This document shows, piece by piece, positions 18,395 through 26,550 of a stretch of 64,000 nucleotides of DNA (position 1 is its first letter; each line of letters begins with the position of its first letter). This DNA comes from Maribacter dokdonensis DSW-8. GTDB lineage: Bacteria > Bacteroidota > Bacteroidia > Flavobacteriales > Flavobacteriaceae. The notes beneath the pieces are model-generated. The model saw only the letters and a program-made list of their open reading frames with translations. It searched no databases and was not told where the DNA came from. The position numbers and the translations under genes are program-made. The stretch is taken from the NCBI RefSeq assembly GCF_001447995.1, contig NZ_LDPE01000002.1, positions 186,001 through 250,000 of the forward strand, given 5' to 3'.

Positions 18395-19552
18395 ATGAAC
18401 TACGAACATCTTATAAACGCATCAAAATTACCAGATGTAAAGACGACGATTTTCACAACAATAGGCAATCTTGCAAGAAAGCATAATGCCATTGATCTTT
18501 CTCAAGGATTCCCAAATTTTGAGGCAGATGAGAAACTAAAATCCTTGGTAAGCCATGCTATACATCAAGGCTATAACCAATATGCACCCATGCCTGGTTA
18601 TTTTGGCTTAAGAGAAATTATTTCCGATAAAATAAACACACTACATAACAAACATTACAACCCTGAAAAAGAAATAACCGTAACCATAGGTGCAACTGAA
18701 GCTATTTTTACGGCTATTACAGCCTTTATTAACAAAGGTGATGAGGTTATCGTTATAAAACCTGCTTACGACTGTTATGAGCCCGCTATTCTTCTTAATG
18801 GTGGCATTCCAGTGTATGTACAACTCAATGCACCAGACTATAGCATAGATTGGGAAGTCTTTCAGGAAAAAATTACCAGTAAAACTAAAATGGTGATTTT
18901 AAATACACCCCATAACCCCAGTGGAACGGTTTTATCTAAATGGGATATGGAGCAACTACAGACCATTTTAAAACCTACCAACATCATATTATTAAGTGAT
19001 GAAGTTTATGAACATATCACTTTTGATGATCAAGAGCATGAAAGCGCATCAAGATATCCAGAACTTGCCCATAGAAGTTTTGTGTGTGCCTCTTTTGGCA
19101 AAACTTTTCATGTTACCGGTTGGAAGGTAGGGTATTGCGTAGCACCAAATGAACTAATGGCCGAATTTAGAAAGGTGCATCAATTTGCGGTATTTTGTGT
19201 AGATCATCCTGTTCAACGTGCATTGGCAACTTATTTACAAAACCCTTCTAATTATCTACATTTGAATGATTTTTACCAGGAAAAACGAGATTTATTTCTT
19301 AATGGGATAAAATCGTCCAAGTTTAAATATAAGCCATCACAAGGAACGTATTTTCAATTATTGGATTACACCGCTATATCCACGGAATTTGATGAAGCTA
19401 TGGGTGAACGCTTAATTAAACAAAACGGTATAGCCTCAATTCCTATTTCATCATTCAATGTTGAAAATAGAAATGACCATATGCTCAGATTCTGCTTTGC
19501 AAAAAAGACAGCTACCCTTGAAAAGGCAATTGAGATTTTGAACAGCCTATAA
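18395..19552 (+). CDS. Class I/II PLP-dependent aminotransferase (methionine/kynurenine type)
   Basis: The 385-residue aminotransferase shows the fold type I order: SQGFPNFEAD near 38, YAPMPGYFGLRE near 65, TIGATEAIFTAI near 97, LNTPHNPSGTV near 170, LSDEVYEHITFD near 200, and the PLP lysine in SFGKTFHVTGWKVGYC near 235. These phrases best fit the YbdL/KAT group (methionine aminotransferase, kynurenine transaminase); the exact substrate is inference. I start at 18395 because the upstream ATG lies in the preceding terminator. TACATTTA just before the ATG is a one-mismatch -7 box. It is convergent with the serine hydrolase gene. Confidence 0.9.
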   Translation: MNYEHLINASKLPDVKTTIFTTIGNLARKHNAIDLSQGFPNFEADEKLKSLVSHAIHQGYNQYAPMPGYFGLREIISDKINTLHNKHYNPEKEITVTIGATEAIFTAITAFINKGDEVIVIKPAYDCYEPAILLNGGIPVYVQLNAPDYSIDWEVFQEKITSKTKMVILNTPHNPSGTVLSKWDMEQLQTILKPTNIILLSDEVYEHITFDDQEHESASRYPELAHRSFVCASFGKTFHVTGWKVGYCVAPNELMAEFRKVHQFAVFCVDHPVQRALATYLQNPSNYLHLNDFYQEKRDLFLNGIKSSKFKYKPSQGTYFQLLDYTAISTEFDEAMGERLIKQNGIASIPISSFNVENRNDHMLRFCFAKKTATLEKAIEILNSL

Positions 19553-19560
19553 GCTAGAAT

Positions 19561-20709
19561 TTATAAGGCAGCGTTTACTTTCTTCATAAATGCTCCAATT
19601 TTATTCGGTTCTAACCAACGTGTAACGACTACAAGATCATTTTCTTTATCTATAACTATAAAATTACCTCCAAAACCGGCAGCGTAATAAATGTTTTCAG
19701 ATAATCCTTCCCAATGTCTTTCACCCTTTTTATTCAACCACCACATATACCCATAGTTACTATTAGGTATGGATGGTGTTGTTGCCTTTTTAATCCATTC
19801 TTCGGAAATCAATTGTTTATTTTCCCACCTACCATTATTTAAGAACAACAGACCAAAACGTGCCATATCTTGGGTACTGATAAACATTCCTGCCCCTGAA
19901 TGACCTCCTCCAGTGACCGATTTCATTTGTAGACCATCTATCTCTGTCCATGCATTATCATAGCCATACCAACGCCATGTAGTAGATGCCCCAATATTAT
20001 CCATAATATTTTCCTTTAGCACCAACGGCATTGGTTTACGCCAAACCTGGGTTAGGGAATATGCCAAAACATTTACACGAACATCATTATATTCCATAAC
20101 AGTACCGGGCTCTTTGGGCATTTCCATTTTCCAGTCATCAATATTTCCAGTACTCGGCGGTCTATCTGCCCAGTCCTTACCTCCCCATAGCTCACCTGAC
20201 CAAGCCGAGTTTTGCTGTAGCAGATGTTCCCATGTAATTTTGGAATTATGGGCACCATCAAAAGTACCGTCCCATACGTAATCACCCACCAAATTTTTGG
20301 TGTCTTCAATGAGACCTTGGTCTTCTGCAAGACCGGCCATGGTGCTTAAAAAGCTTTTAGTGACACTAAAGGTCATATCCACTCTCTTTGTATCTCCCCA
20401 CTGTGCAACCACATAGCCATTCTTTAAAATCATACCAGCAGGTCCGCCTCTTTTCTTTGTAGGTCCCAATATTTTATGAAAAGGTTCGCGCTCAAAACCC
20501 TTAACAATTGCTATACGTAAATCTCTAGATCCAGAGTATTCATTATCTTCTGCAAAAGCAATAGCTTCTTGCAATAATGCGTCTTTAATTTTAAAATCTT
20601 TTGGAGCACGCTGTTCCCAAGAAGCGTTCGCATTGGGAAAGTAATAATCTTGAGCATGAATATTTCCAATTAAGAAAATAGTCAAAAAGATGATAAGAGA
20701 ATATTTCAT
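19561..20709 (-). CDS. Secreted serine hydrolase of the class C beta-lactamase family
   Basis: The 382-residue protein has a signal peptide ending IHA before Q20. The penicilloyl-serine hydrolase triad is visible: SVTK near residue 115, YND near 207 (the Y-x-N site, here Tyr-Asn), and HSGAG in place of KTG near 265. This family includes esterases and D-amino-acid peptidases; beta-lactam resistance should not be inferred. It lies 16 bases downstream of the GNAT gene and is probably co-transcribed with it. Confidence 0.87.
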   Translation of the reverse strand: MKYSLIIFLTIFLIGNIHAQDYYFPNANASWEQRAPKDFKIKDALLQEAIAFAEDNEYSGSRDLRIAIVKGFEREPFHKILGPTKKRGGPAGMILKNGYVVAQWGDTKRVDMTFSVTKSFLSTMAGLAEDQGLIEDTKNLVGDYVWDGTFDGAHNSKITWEHLLQQNSAWSGELWGGKDWADRPPSTGNIDDWKMEMPKEPGTVMEYNDVRVNVLAYSLTQVWRKPMPLVLKENIMDNIGASTTWRWYGYDNAWTEIDGLQMKSVTGGGHSGAGMFISTQDMARFGLLFLNNGRWENKQLISEEWIKKATTPSIPNSNYGYMWWLNKKGERHWEGLSENIYYAAGFGGNFIVIDKENDLVVVTRWLEPNKIGAFMKKVNAAL

Positions 20710-20725
20710 AAATGTTGGTTTAAAG

Positions 20726-21250
20726 TTACAAGGTACTTAAATCGAATTGCATTAACCAATCGGTCTGTTCATCTGAGCCTATGAAATACGGGTGGGTATC
20801 AAATTTTATAAAACCGTGACGTTTATAAAATTTAATTGCCCTTACATTTTCTTCCCATACCCCTAACCATAGCATTTTCTTATTTTTTATTAATGCTATA
20901 TTTTTAATGTGATGCAAAAATTGTTTCCCTAAACCTAAATTTTGATACTTCTTTAAAACATAGATGCGTTCTAACTCTATGCTATCAGCTCTTTTAACGT
21001 CTGATTGCGCAGAAAGCACGTTGAGTTTAAAATAACCCACCAACATATCATTTCTGAATACGAAATAAAATTCGCTGTTGGCATTTAAAAGTTCAGATTT
21101 AATTTTATTAAAGGCAAAAGCCTTTTCTATATAATCTTTAAAATCTGCCGGGTCGTTATCTTTTTCAAAAGCATTTACGAAGGTCTGCTCAGAAATTAAT
21201 CTTAATTGTGCCGCATCTTGAAGAGAACATTTGGTAAATGTGAGTTCCAT
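20726..21250 (-). CDS. GNAT family N-acetyltransferase
   Basis: The 174-residue protein shows the acetyl-CoA binding core IELERIYVLKKYQNLGLGKQFLHHIKN (residues 92-118), with Q-x-x-G-x-G replaced by QNLGLGK, followed by WLGVWEENVRAIKFYKRHGF, the usual last strand and helix. The substrate cannot be told. It precedes the serine hydrolase gene on the same strand. A terminator of the lipoprotein gene lies just upstream. Confidence 0.88.
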   Translation of the reverse strand: MELTFTKCSLQDAAQLRLISEQTFVNAFEKDNDPADFKDYIEKAFAFNKIKSELLNANSEFYFVFRNDMLVGYFKLNVLSAQSDVKRADSIELERIYVLKKYQNLGLGKQFLHHIKNIALIKNKKMLWLGVWEENVRAIKFYKRHGFIKFDTHPYFIGSDEQTDWLMQFDLSTL

Positions 21251-21267
21251 ATTACTAAAATAGAAAA

Positions 21268-21289
21268 AGGAGCAAATTACTTTGCTCCT
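21268..21289 (-). terminator. Terminator of the small lipoprotein gene, one of several hairpins
   Basis: AGGAGCAAA and TTTGCTCCT form a nine-base-pair stem with a four-base loop; the minus strand continues with a T-rich run. Two more inverted repeats lie nearer the lipoprotein stop: ACCGCT/AGCGGT at 21343-21361 and TTCGC/GCGAA at about 21371-21395. Confidence 0.65.
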
Positions 21290-21396
21290 AATCGGGGGAA
21301 ATTCTATAAAAAGGTTGATTTGATAACTTATCTGTTTTTAACACCGCTCTACAAAAGCGGTATTATTATTCGCGGGCATTTTTCATATGCGAACTT

Positions 21397-21762
21397 TTAT
21401 TGTTTTTCTGCAAATAATTTTCCTTCTGTTCTCATTAAAATAGTACCATCGTCGGTTTCTTCCATTTTTACAAAATCATCGGGGAAATCTGTACCTGGAT
21501 AGCTTACTATATAAATTCCGTCGTGAACACGCCAACTGAAATCTGTTAGGTAAACCACTTGACCCTTGTTATAGCCATGAAACCTACCTAAATAGACGTC
21601 ATTGAAAATCCATTCCTCATTATCAACCACCATTTTATTTTCATTGGTAGCAGTTTTCACTGTATGCTGCCAAATACCGATTATGGGGTCATTGTTCTCC
21701 TCTATTTTGGAACATGAGGTAACCAGTACCATCAGAACCAGGTAGTTGAATACATACTTCAT
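21397..21762 (-). CDS. Small lipoprotein, lipocalin-like
   Basis: The 121-residue protein has a type II signal peptide with lipobox VTSC (Cys 17). The mature part starts DPIIGIWQHT and continues with repeated strand patterns (EEWIFND, GQVVYLTDFSWRVHDGIYIVSY), like the lipocalin-type lipoproteins common in Flavobacteriia, where GxW opens the first strand. Ligand and role are unknown. It stands alone, with a structured 3' region of about 130 bases. Confidence 0.7.
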   Translation of the reverse strand: MKYVFNYLVLMVLVTSCSKIEENNDPIIGIWQHTVKTATNENKMVVDNEEWIFNDVYLGRFHGYNKGQVVYLTDFSWRVHDGIYIVSYPGTDFPDDFVKMEETDDGTILMRTEGKLFAEKQ

Positions 21763-21945
21763 ATTAGGTTAAGTTTCAAAAGCGATTTGGGATTCACTCT
21801 TAATTACCATACAAATATATGTAGTCTTTTTCTTACAAAATAATATTTGTGGTAAAACTTCGCAAAACTGTTGTGAACTTTTACTGATTGGTTTATGAAT
21901 TGAGCACCGTAATAATATTTAAAGAAATATCTGGACATGGTGCAA

Positions 21946-21979
21946 AAAAAAAGAGCGACTAATATGTCGCTCTTTTTTT
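21946..21979 (-). terminator. Strong terminator after the 35-residue peptide gene
   Basis: AAGAGCGAC/GTCGCTCTT pair around a short loop, flanked by A and T runs on both sides, so it can act in both directions. It lies 17 bases beyond the peptide stop codon on the minus strand. Confidence 0.85.
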
Positions 21980-21996
21980 AATTCTTTACAGTTTAT

Positions 21997-22104
21997 TTAT
22001 AGCATAAACAGCTTTTTAGTAAGTCTAAGAAATCCGCTTAAAAAGTCATTTCTGTAAACCTGTACCTTATGTTCTGGTGTAATGTTGTTTGTTTGAGAAT
22101 TCAT
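21997..22104 (-). CDS. Putative 35-residue peptide
   Basis: An ATG at 22104 opens 35 codons ending in TAA. The peptide starts MNSQTNNITPEH and ends with an amphipathic basic-hydrophobic tail (FLSGFLRLTKKLFML). It has a well-formed promoter 42 bases upstream and a strong terminator just downstream, so the transcription unit is about 190 bases and contains nothing else. That makes a real small protein, or an sRNA with coding capacity, more likely than chance. No family is recognised. The C-terminal helix could lie on a membrane, which is inference. Confidence 0.5.
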   Translation of the reverse strand: MNSQTNNITPEHKVQVYRNDFLSGFLRLTKKLFML

Positions 22105-22145
22105 GGTGGCTAAGTAATTAATAGATTAAGGGTTTTATTGAGACC

Positions 22146-22178
22146 TAAAGATATATTTGTTTCCCCCAATTCTAACAA
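22146..22178 (-). promoter_or_regulatory. Promoter of the small peptide gene
   Basis: On the minus strand TTG (22176-22178), a 22-base spacer and TATCTTTA (22146-22153) match the Bacteroidota promoter with one -7 mismatch. The spacing equals that of the atpB promoter in this window. The leader to the ATG is about 35 bases. Confidence 0.5.
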
Positions 22179-22252
22179 AAATTGTTGTGTATAGAATATA
22201 ACCTGTTGTGAAAAAAATAAAAAGCACATTTCACCGATGAATTCACATTATT

Positions 22253-22906
22253 CTAAACCTCCATTTCTTTAACCTGATCAGGTACAATTAACTGACCCTC
22301 CGTAGCCTTCTTAATTTCATCAACACTAACACCGGGCGCGCGCTCTAACAATAGAAATCCGTTCTCGGTTACCTCTAGAACAGCTAAGTTGGTAACTATC
22401 TTTTTTACGCAACCCACACCCGTTAATGGCAGACTGCAACGTTTTAACAGTTTAGAATCCCCAGCTCTATTGGTATGCATCATCGCAACTATGATATTCT
22501 CCGCTGAAGCTACAAGATCCATAGCGCCACCCATTCCCTTCACCATTTTACCGGGTATTTTCCAATTGGCTATATCGCCATTCTCAGCCACTTCCATTGC
22601 CCCCAAAATAGTCAAATCAACATGCTTTCCCCTTATCATGGCAAAACTTGTGGCCGAGTCGAAAAAAGAAGCTCCAGGTAATGCTGTTATCGTTTGTTTA
22701 CCTGCATTGATCAAATCTGCATCTTCTTCTCCTTCCACTGGAAAGGGACCCATACCTAAAATTCCGTTTTCACTTTGAAACTCCACGCTAATATCATCTC
22801 GTACATAATTTGCGACCAAGGTAGGAATACCAATACCTAGATTAACATAATAACCGTCTTCTACTTCTTGTGCAATTCTTTTTGCAATTCCGTTTTTATC
22901 TAACAT
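22253..22906 (-). CDS. scoB: 3-oxoacid (succinyl-CoA:acetoacetate) CoA-transferase, subunit B
   Basis: The 217-residue subunit carries the catalytic glutamate in the motif SENGILGMGPFP near residue 44. GIGIPTLVANY near 24 and MGGAMDL near 124 are typical of family I CoA-transferases. With subunit A it moves CoA between succinyl-CoA and acetoacetate in ketone-body or leucine catabolism. The gene starts four bases after the subunit A stop, so they form one operon. Confidence 0.93.
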   Translation of the reverse strand: MLDKNGIAKRIAQEVEDGYYVNLGIGIPTLVANYVRDDISVEFQSENGILGMGPFPVEGEEDADLINAGKQTITALPGASFFDSATSFAMIRGKHVDLTILGAMEVAENGDIANWKIPGKMVKGMGGAMDLVASAENIIVAMMHTNRAGDSKLLKRCSLPLTGVGCVKKIVTNLAVLEVTENGFLLLERAPGVSVDEIKKATEGQLIVPDQVKEMEV

Positions 22907-22910
22907 GAGC

Positions 22911-23609
22911 TTATTTTTGACGTACTGTTCTTTGTTCTATTCTTTTCTCATAACCCTTACCCTGAAATATGCGTTGCACAAAAATACCAGGTATATGTAT
23001 TTGGTTTGGATCCAACTCACCTTCGGGCACCAACTCTTCTACCTCCGCAACGGTAATTTTAGCGGCTCCACACATACAAGGATTAAAATTACGTGCCGTA
23101 CCCTTAAAAATTAAATTTCCGGCAGCATCTCCCTTCCAAGCTTTTACAAAAGCATAATCTGCCTTAAATGCTTCTTCTAAAATGTACATTTTACCATTGA
23201 ATTCTCTAACCTCCTTACCTTCGGCTACTTCTGTACCATATCCAGCAGGAGTATAAAATGCGGGAAAACCAGCCTGAGCAGCCCTACATTTTTCAGCCAA
23301 TGTGCCCTGTGGTGTCAACTCTACCTCTAACTCACCACTTAACATTTGTCTTTCAAATTCATCGTTTTCACCAACATAAGAAGATACCATTTTCTTAATT
23401 TGATGTTGATGCAACAATAATCCCAAGCCAAAATCATCCACTCCCGCGTTATTGGATATACAGGTAATATCCTTTACACCCAATCTTACTAGTTCAGTAA
23501 TTGCATTTTCGGGTATACCGCAAAGACCAAATCCGCCCAACATAAAGGTCATTCCATCTTTAACACCCGTTAATGCTTCGGTTACATTATTTACAGTTTT
23601 ACGTATCAT
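22911..23609 (-). CDS. scoA: 3-oxoacid (succinyl-CoA:acetoacetate) CoA-transferase, subunit A
   Basis: The 232-residue subunit has the CoA-binding glycine-rich motif [13 protein letters not shown] near residue 22 and the conserved [25 protein letters not shown] near 139. [22 protein letters not shown] lies near 173. It pairs with subunit B downstream and is first in the operon. A terminator belonging to the preceding PBP gene separates them. Confidence 0.93.
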   Translation of the reverse strand: MIRKTVNNVTEALTGVKDGMTFMLGGFGLCGIPENAITELVRLGVKDITCISNNAGVDDFGLGLLLHQHQIKKMVSSYVGENDEFERQMLSGELEVELTPQGTLAEKCRAAQAGFPAFYTPAGYGTEVAEGKEVREFNGKMYILEEAFKADYAFVKAWKGDAAGNLIFKGTARNFNPCMCGAAKITVAEVEELVPEGELDPNQIHIPGIFVQRIFQGKGYEKRIEQRTVRQK

Positions 23610-23662
23610 TTCGTTATTAATTATCTTGTTACTAAAATACCGAATATAAATGGGATAAAATA

Positions 23663-23697
23663 AAAAAAGGTCTTAGCGTACGCCAAGACCTTTTTTA
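23663..23697 (-). terminator. Terminator of the ricT-gldH-PBP1A cluster
   Basis: GGTCTT and AAGACC close a stem continued by GCG/CGC, with A and T runs outside. It lies 19 bases downstream of the PBP1A stop on the minus strand. Confidence 0.88.
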
Positions 23698-23715
23698 AGT
23701 ACTTTACATTATCTC

Positions 23716-26061
23716 TTAAAAATCCAAATCATCTAGATCATCATCTGTGTCCGAATCAGTATTAGTACCTTCTACAAATTTATCGCAATCAATTTCAATG
23801 GACATATTTTCAGGTTTAACAAAGTCTTCTTTTGAAATACCCAACTCCTCATCGGCATAATTCTTGGTCATATATAGCCCCCATATAGGCAAAGCCATAG
23901 AGGCACCTTGACCATATGTGATGCTTTTAAAGTGAACCGATCTTTCTTCACCGCCAACCCAAACACCGGTTACAAGATTAGGCACCATACCCATAAACCA
24001 ACCATCACTATTGTTTTGAGTAGTACCTGTTTTTCCCGCAATAGGGTTGGTTAACTTATAAGGGTAGCCCGTTATAATTTCATCATATTCCGGTCTCCAT
24101 TTATTAAACCCAGTTGTTCTTAAACGTGTACCTGAACCACCTTGGGTTACACCCTTCATTAGGTCTAAAATAGCATAAGAAACATCTTTACTTAAAACAT
24201 CTTTTGTTTCTGGTACATACTCATATAATACGGTACCATCTTTATTTTCAATACGTGTAACCATAACAGGTTTAACATATACACCTTGATTTGCAAAGGC
24301 ACCATATGCACCAACCATTTCATATACATTAACATCTAACGTACCTAAAGCAATTGAAGGTACTTCTAGAATATCTCCCGTAAGACCAAGATTACGTACC
24401 ATGCTCACTACAGATTTTGGTCCCACCTCATCAATCAATTGTGCCGTAACGGTGTTTACAGAATTTGCTAAGGCTTTCTTTAAAGAATAGCTATTACCAG
24501 AATATTTAAGGTTAGAGTTTCTTGGGCACCAAGGCTCCATGTTACCGTGTTTGCCCGCTTCTATACAATATTGTGTATCTGGGCGAGTTTCACAAGGAGA
24601 TAGCCTTAACTGGTCTATAGCGGCAGCATATACAAAAGGTTTAAACGTAGAACCTGCTTGTCTTGCTCCTTGAATTACATTATCATATTGAAAATGCTTG
24701 TAATTAATACCACCTACCCATGCTTTAACATGACCCGTTTGTGGTTCCATGGACATCATTGCCGTTCTTAAAAATGCTTTATAATAACGAATAGAGTCTC
24801 GCGGAGTTAAAATAGTATCTTTTTCTTTTGTTGGACTTTTCCAATCAAAAACGGTCATCTCTGTTTTCTTATCAAAAGACTCTCGAATCTCCTTTTCAGA
24901 TTTACCCTCGCTTTTCATAATCTTCCATCGATCGGAATTTTTCATAGCCCGTTCCATAATTGCCTTCGTTTCTTCTGGTGTAATATCCAAGAAAGGGGCG
25001 GTTTTATTTCTATCCGGTGTATTTTGATGAAAGAACTCCGCTTGCAATTTTGTCATATGCTCATTGACCGCTTCTTCTGCATTAGCCTGCATTTTTGAAT
25101 CAATGGTAGTGTAAATCTTAAGTCCGTCTAAATACAAATTATACTTGTCCGGTTCATCACCAATGGCCGGCTTTGGATTTTTATCGATCCAATCTTTCAT
25201 GAAACGCTGCAAATACATTCTAAAATAAGTAGCTAGACCTACGCTATGTGTTTCAGGATTGTAATTGATATCCATTTTCATAGCTTGAAGCGAATCTTTC
25301 TCCACTTCGGTGATGTAATCATATTTTGCCATTTGGGCAAGAACAACATCCCTACGGGTCTTTACCATTTCTTCTCTACGCAATGGATTAAAAAGCGATG
25401 AGTTCTTGAACATACCCACCAACATAGCAGATTCTTCAATTTTAAGATCCTTAGGTTCTTTACCAAAATATATACGAGCAGCCGATCTAATACCATCTGC
25501 GTTGTTACCAAAATCATAGATATTGAAATACATACTTATGATTTCTTCTTTGGTATAACTACGCTCTAGCCGAATAGCAAGTACCCATTCTTTTATTTTT
25601 TGTTTTATAGCATCGAACTTGCTTCTAGAACGAACCCCAACGAAAAGCTGACGCGCCAATTGCTGCGAAATGGTACTGGCACCACCTTTACTTCCCAAAT
25701 ATGCGAATGCCCTTACTGTACCACGAGCATCAATACCCGAATGGTCTCTAAAACGAGCATCTTCCGTTGCAATAAGTGCATTCACCAAATTATCCGGAAG
25801 TTCTTCAAACTTTACATCTGTACGGTTATCATCTAAATAGAACTTACCCAAAAGTTTACCATCTGAAGATATAATCTGTGATGCCAAATTGGTTTGTGGA
25901 TTCTCCAAATACTCATAGGGTGGCAATTCACCGAACAGCCCCCATGAGGCAGATAAAAATATTAGTGCCACTAAGGCAATACCAGATGCAAATAAGATCC
26001 AAAACCACAAGATGAATTTGGAAAAATTGTTGGTTGTTTTCTTTTTTACCGCTTTTGCCAT
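23716..26061 (-). CDS. Penicillin-binding protein 1A (glycosyltransferase/transpeptidase)
   Basis: This bifunctional enzyme polymerises and cross-links peptidoglycan from the inner membrane. The 781 residues comprise a membrane anchor (about 16-38), a GT51 domain with ATEDARFRDHSGID near 91 and GGASTISQQLARQLF near 127, and a transpeptidase domain. The transpeptidase has AGSTFKPF (S-x-x-K), SVNT (S-x-N) and GKTGTT (KTG) between about residues 465 and 690. The last 15 residues are nearly all acidic. It begins three bases after the gldH stop, tying wall synthesis to a gliding gene. Confidence 0.94.
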   Translation of the reverse strand: MAKAVKKKTTNNFSKFILWFWILFASGIALVALIFLSASWGLFGELPPYEYLENPQTNLASQIISSDGKLLGKFYLDDNRTDVKFEELPDNLVNALIATEDARFRDHSGIDARGTVRAFAYLGSKGGASTISQQLARQLFVGVRSRSKFDAIKQKIKEWVLAIRLERSYTKEEIISMYFNIYDFGNNADGIRSAARIYFGKEPKDLKIEESAMLVGMFKNSSLFNPLRREEMVKTRRDVVLAQMAKYDYITEVEKDSLQAMKMDINYNPETHSVGLATYFRMYLQRFMKDWIDKNPKPAIGDEPDKYNLYLDGLKIYTTIDSKMQANAEEAVNEHMTKLQAEFFHQNTPDRNKTAPFLDITPEETKAIMERAMKNSDRWKIMKSEGKSEKEIRESFDKKTEMTVFDWKSPTKEKDTILTPRDSIRYYKAFLRTAMMSMEPQTGHVKAWVGGINYKHFQYDNVIQGARQAGSTFKPFVYAAAIDQLRLSPCETRPDTQYCIEAGKHGNMEPWCPRNSNLKYSGNSYSLKKALANSVNTVTAQLIDEVGPKSVVSMVRNLGLTGDILEVPSIALGTLDVNVYEMVGAYGAFANQGVYVKPVMVTRIENKDGTVLYEYVPETKDVLSKDVSYAILDLMKGVTQGGSGTRLRTTGFNKWRPEYDEIITGYPYKLTNPIAGKTGTTQNNSDGWFMGMVPNLVTGVWVGGEERSVHFKSITYGQGASMALPIWGLYMTKNYADEELGISKEDFVKPENMSIEIDCDKFVEGTNTDSDTDDDLDDLDF

Positions 26062-26064
26062 TTT

Positions 26065-26550
26065 TTAAGGGGTGCTTTTTGTTACTTCTATACCTACATC
26101 GGTAATACCTTCTAGGTTAATAATACCAGAAACATTACCGTTTTTACGCATTGCTTGGGATACCTCAATAGTATATACGCCAGAAGTGGAAAAAACGATG
26201 TTTTCCTTATACCACAATTTACTTTCCTTTATACTACCATTACCCTTGCCCAACCATGTACCGTCTGGTAAAGACATGGCATATTCAAGTGTGTCTTTAG
26301 TAACCTCACCTTCAGGTGTAGTTAGAGCTGCAATAATAAATAAATTACTATATGGAAAGGTATTGTCGTTTCTTACATTGATAAAGATATCATGTTCCGT
26401 AACGGTATCCATTTCACTTAGAGAAAACTCTAAAACATTATCCTTGTTCCAAACACCATCTTCCAATGTTCGGTATTCAGATTTTATAATATTGCTGTCA
26501 CAAGAAGCAAAGAGCACAAGTGCTAAAAAACAACAAAATATACTACGCAT
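26065..26550 (-). CDS. gldH: Gliding motility lipoprotein GldH
   Basis: GldH is required for gliding and for the type IX secretion machine in Flavobacterium, as a lipoprotein on the periplasmic side. The 161-residue protein starts MRSIFCCFLALVLFASC, with the lipidated Cys at 17. It contains INVRNDNTFPYSNLFII, DTLEYAMSLPDGTWLGKGNG, KLWYKENIVF and ending phrases on NGNVSGIINLEGITDVGIEV, all characteristic. I use the ATG at 26550, overlapping the ricT stop by eight bases. The frame is open further upstream but reads through the ricT tail without a signal peptide. It lies between ricT and PBP1A in one operon. Confidence 0.92.
   Translation of the reverse strand: MRSIFCCFLALVLFASCDSNIIKSEYRTLEDGVWNKDNVLEFSLSEMDTVTEHDIFINVRNDNTFPYSNLFIIAALTTPEGEVTKDTLEYAMSLPDGTWLGKGNGSIKESKLWYKENIVFSTSGVYTIEVSQAMRKNGNVSGIINLEGITDVGIEVTKSTP

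Noticed and set aside
19561..20709. Serine hydrolase considered as a beta-lactamase
   Set aside because: SxxK and YN are present, but KTG is HSG and the family is mainly esterases or peptidases.
22389..22778. Plus-strand open frame inside scoB
   Set aside because: The scoB frame is fully conserved in motif and length; the antisense frame is a by-product of codon use.
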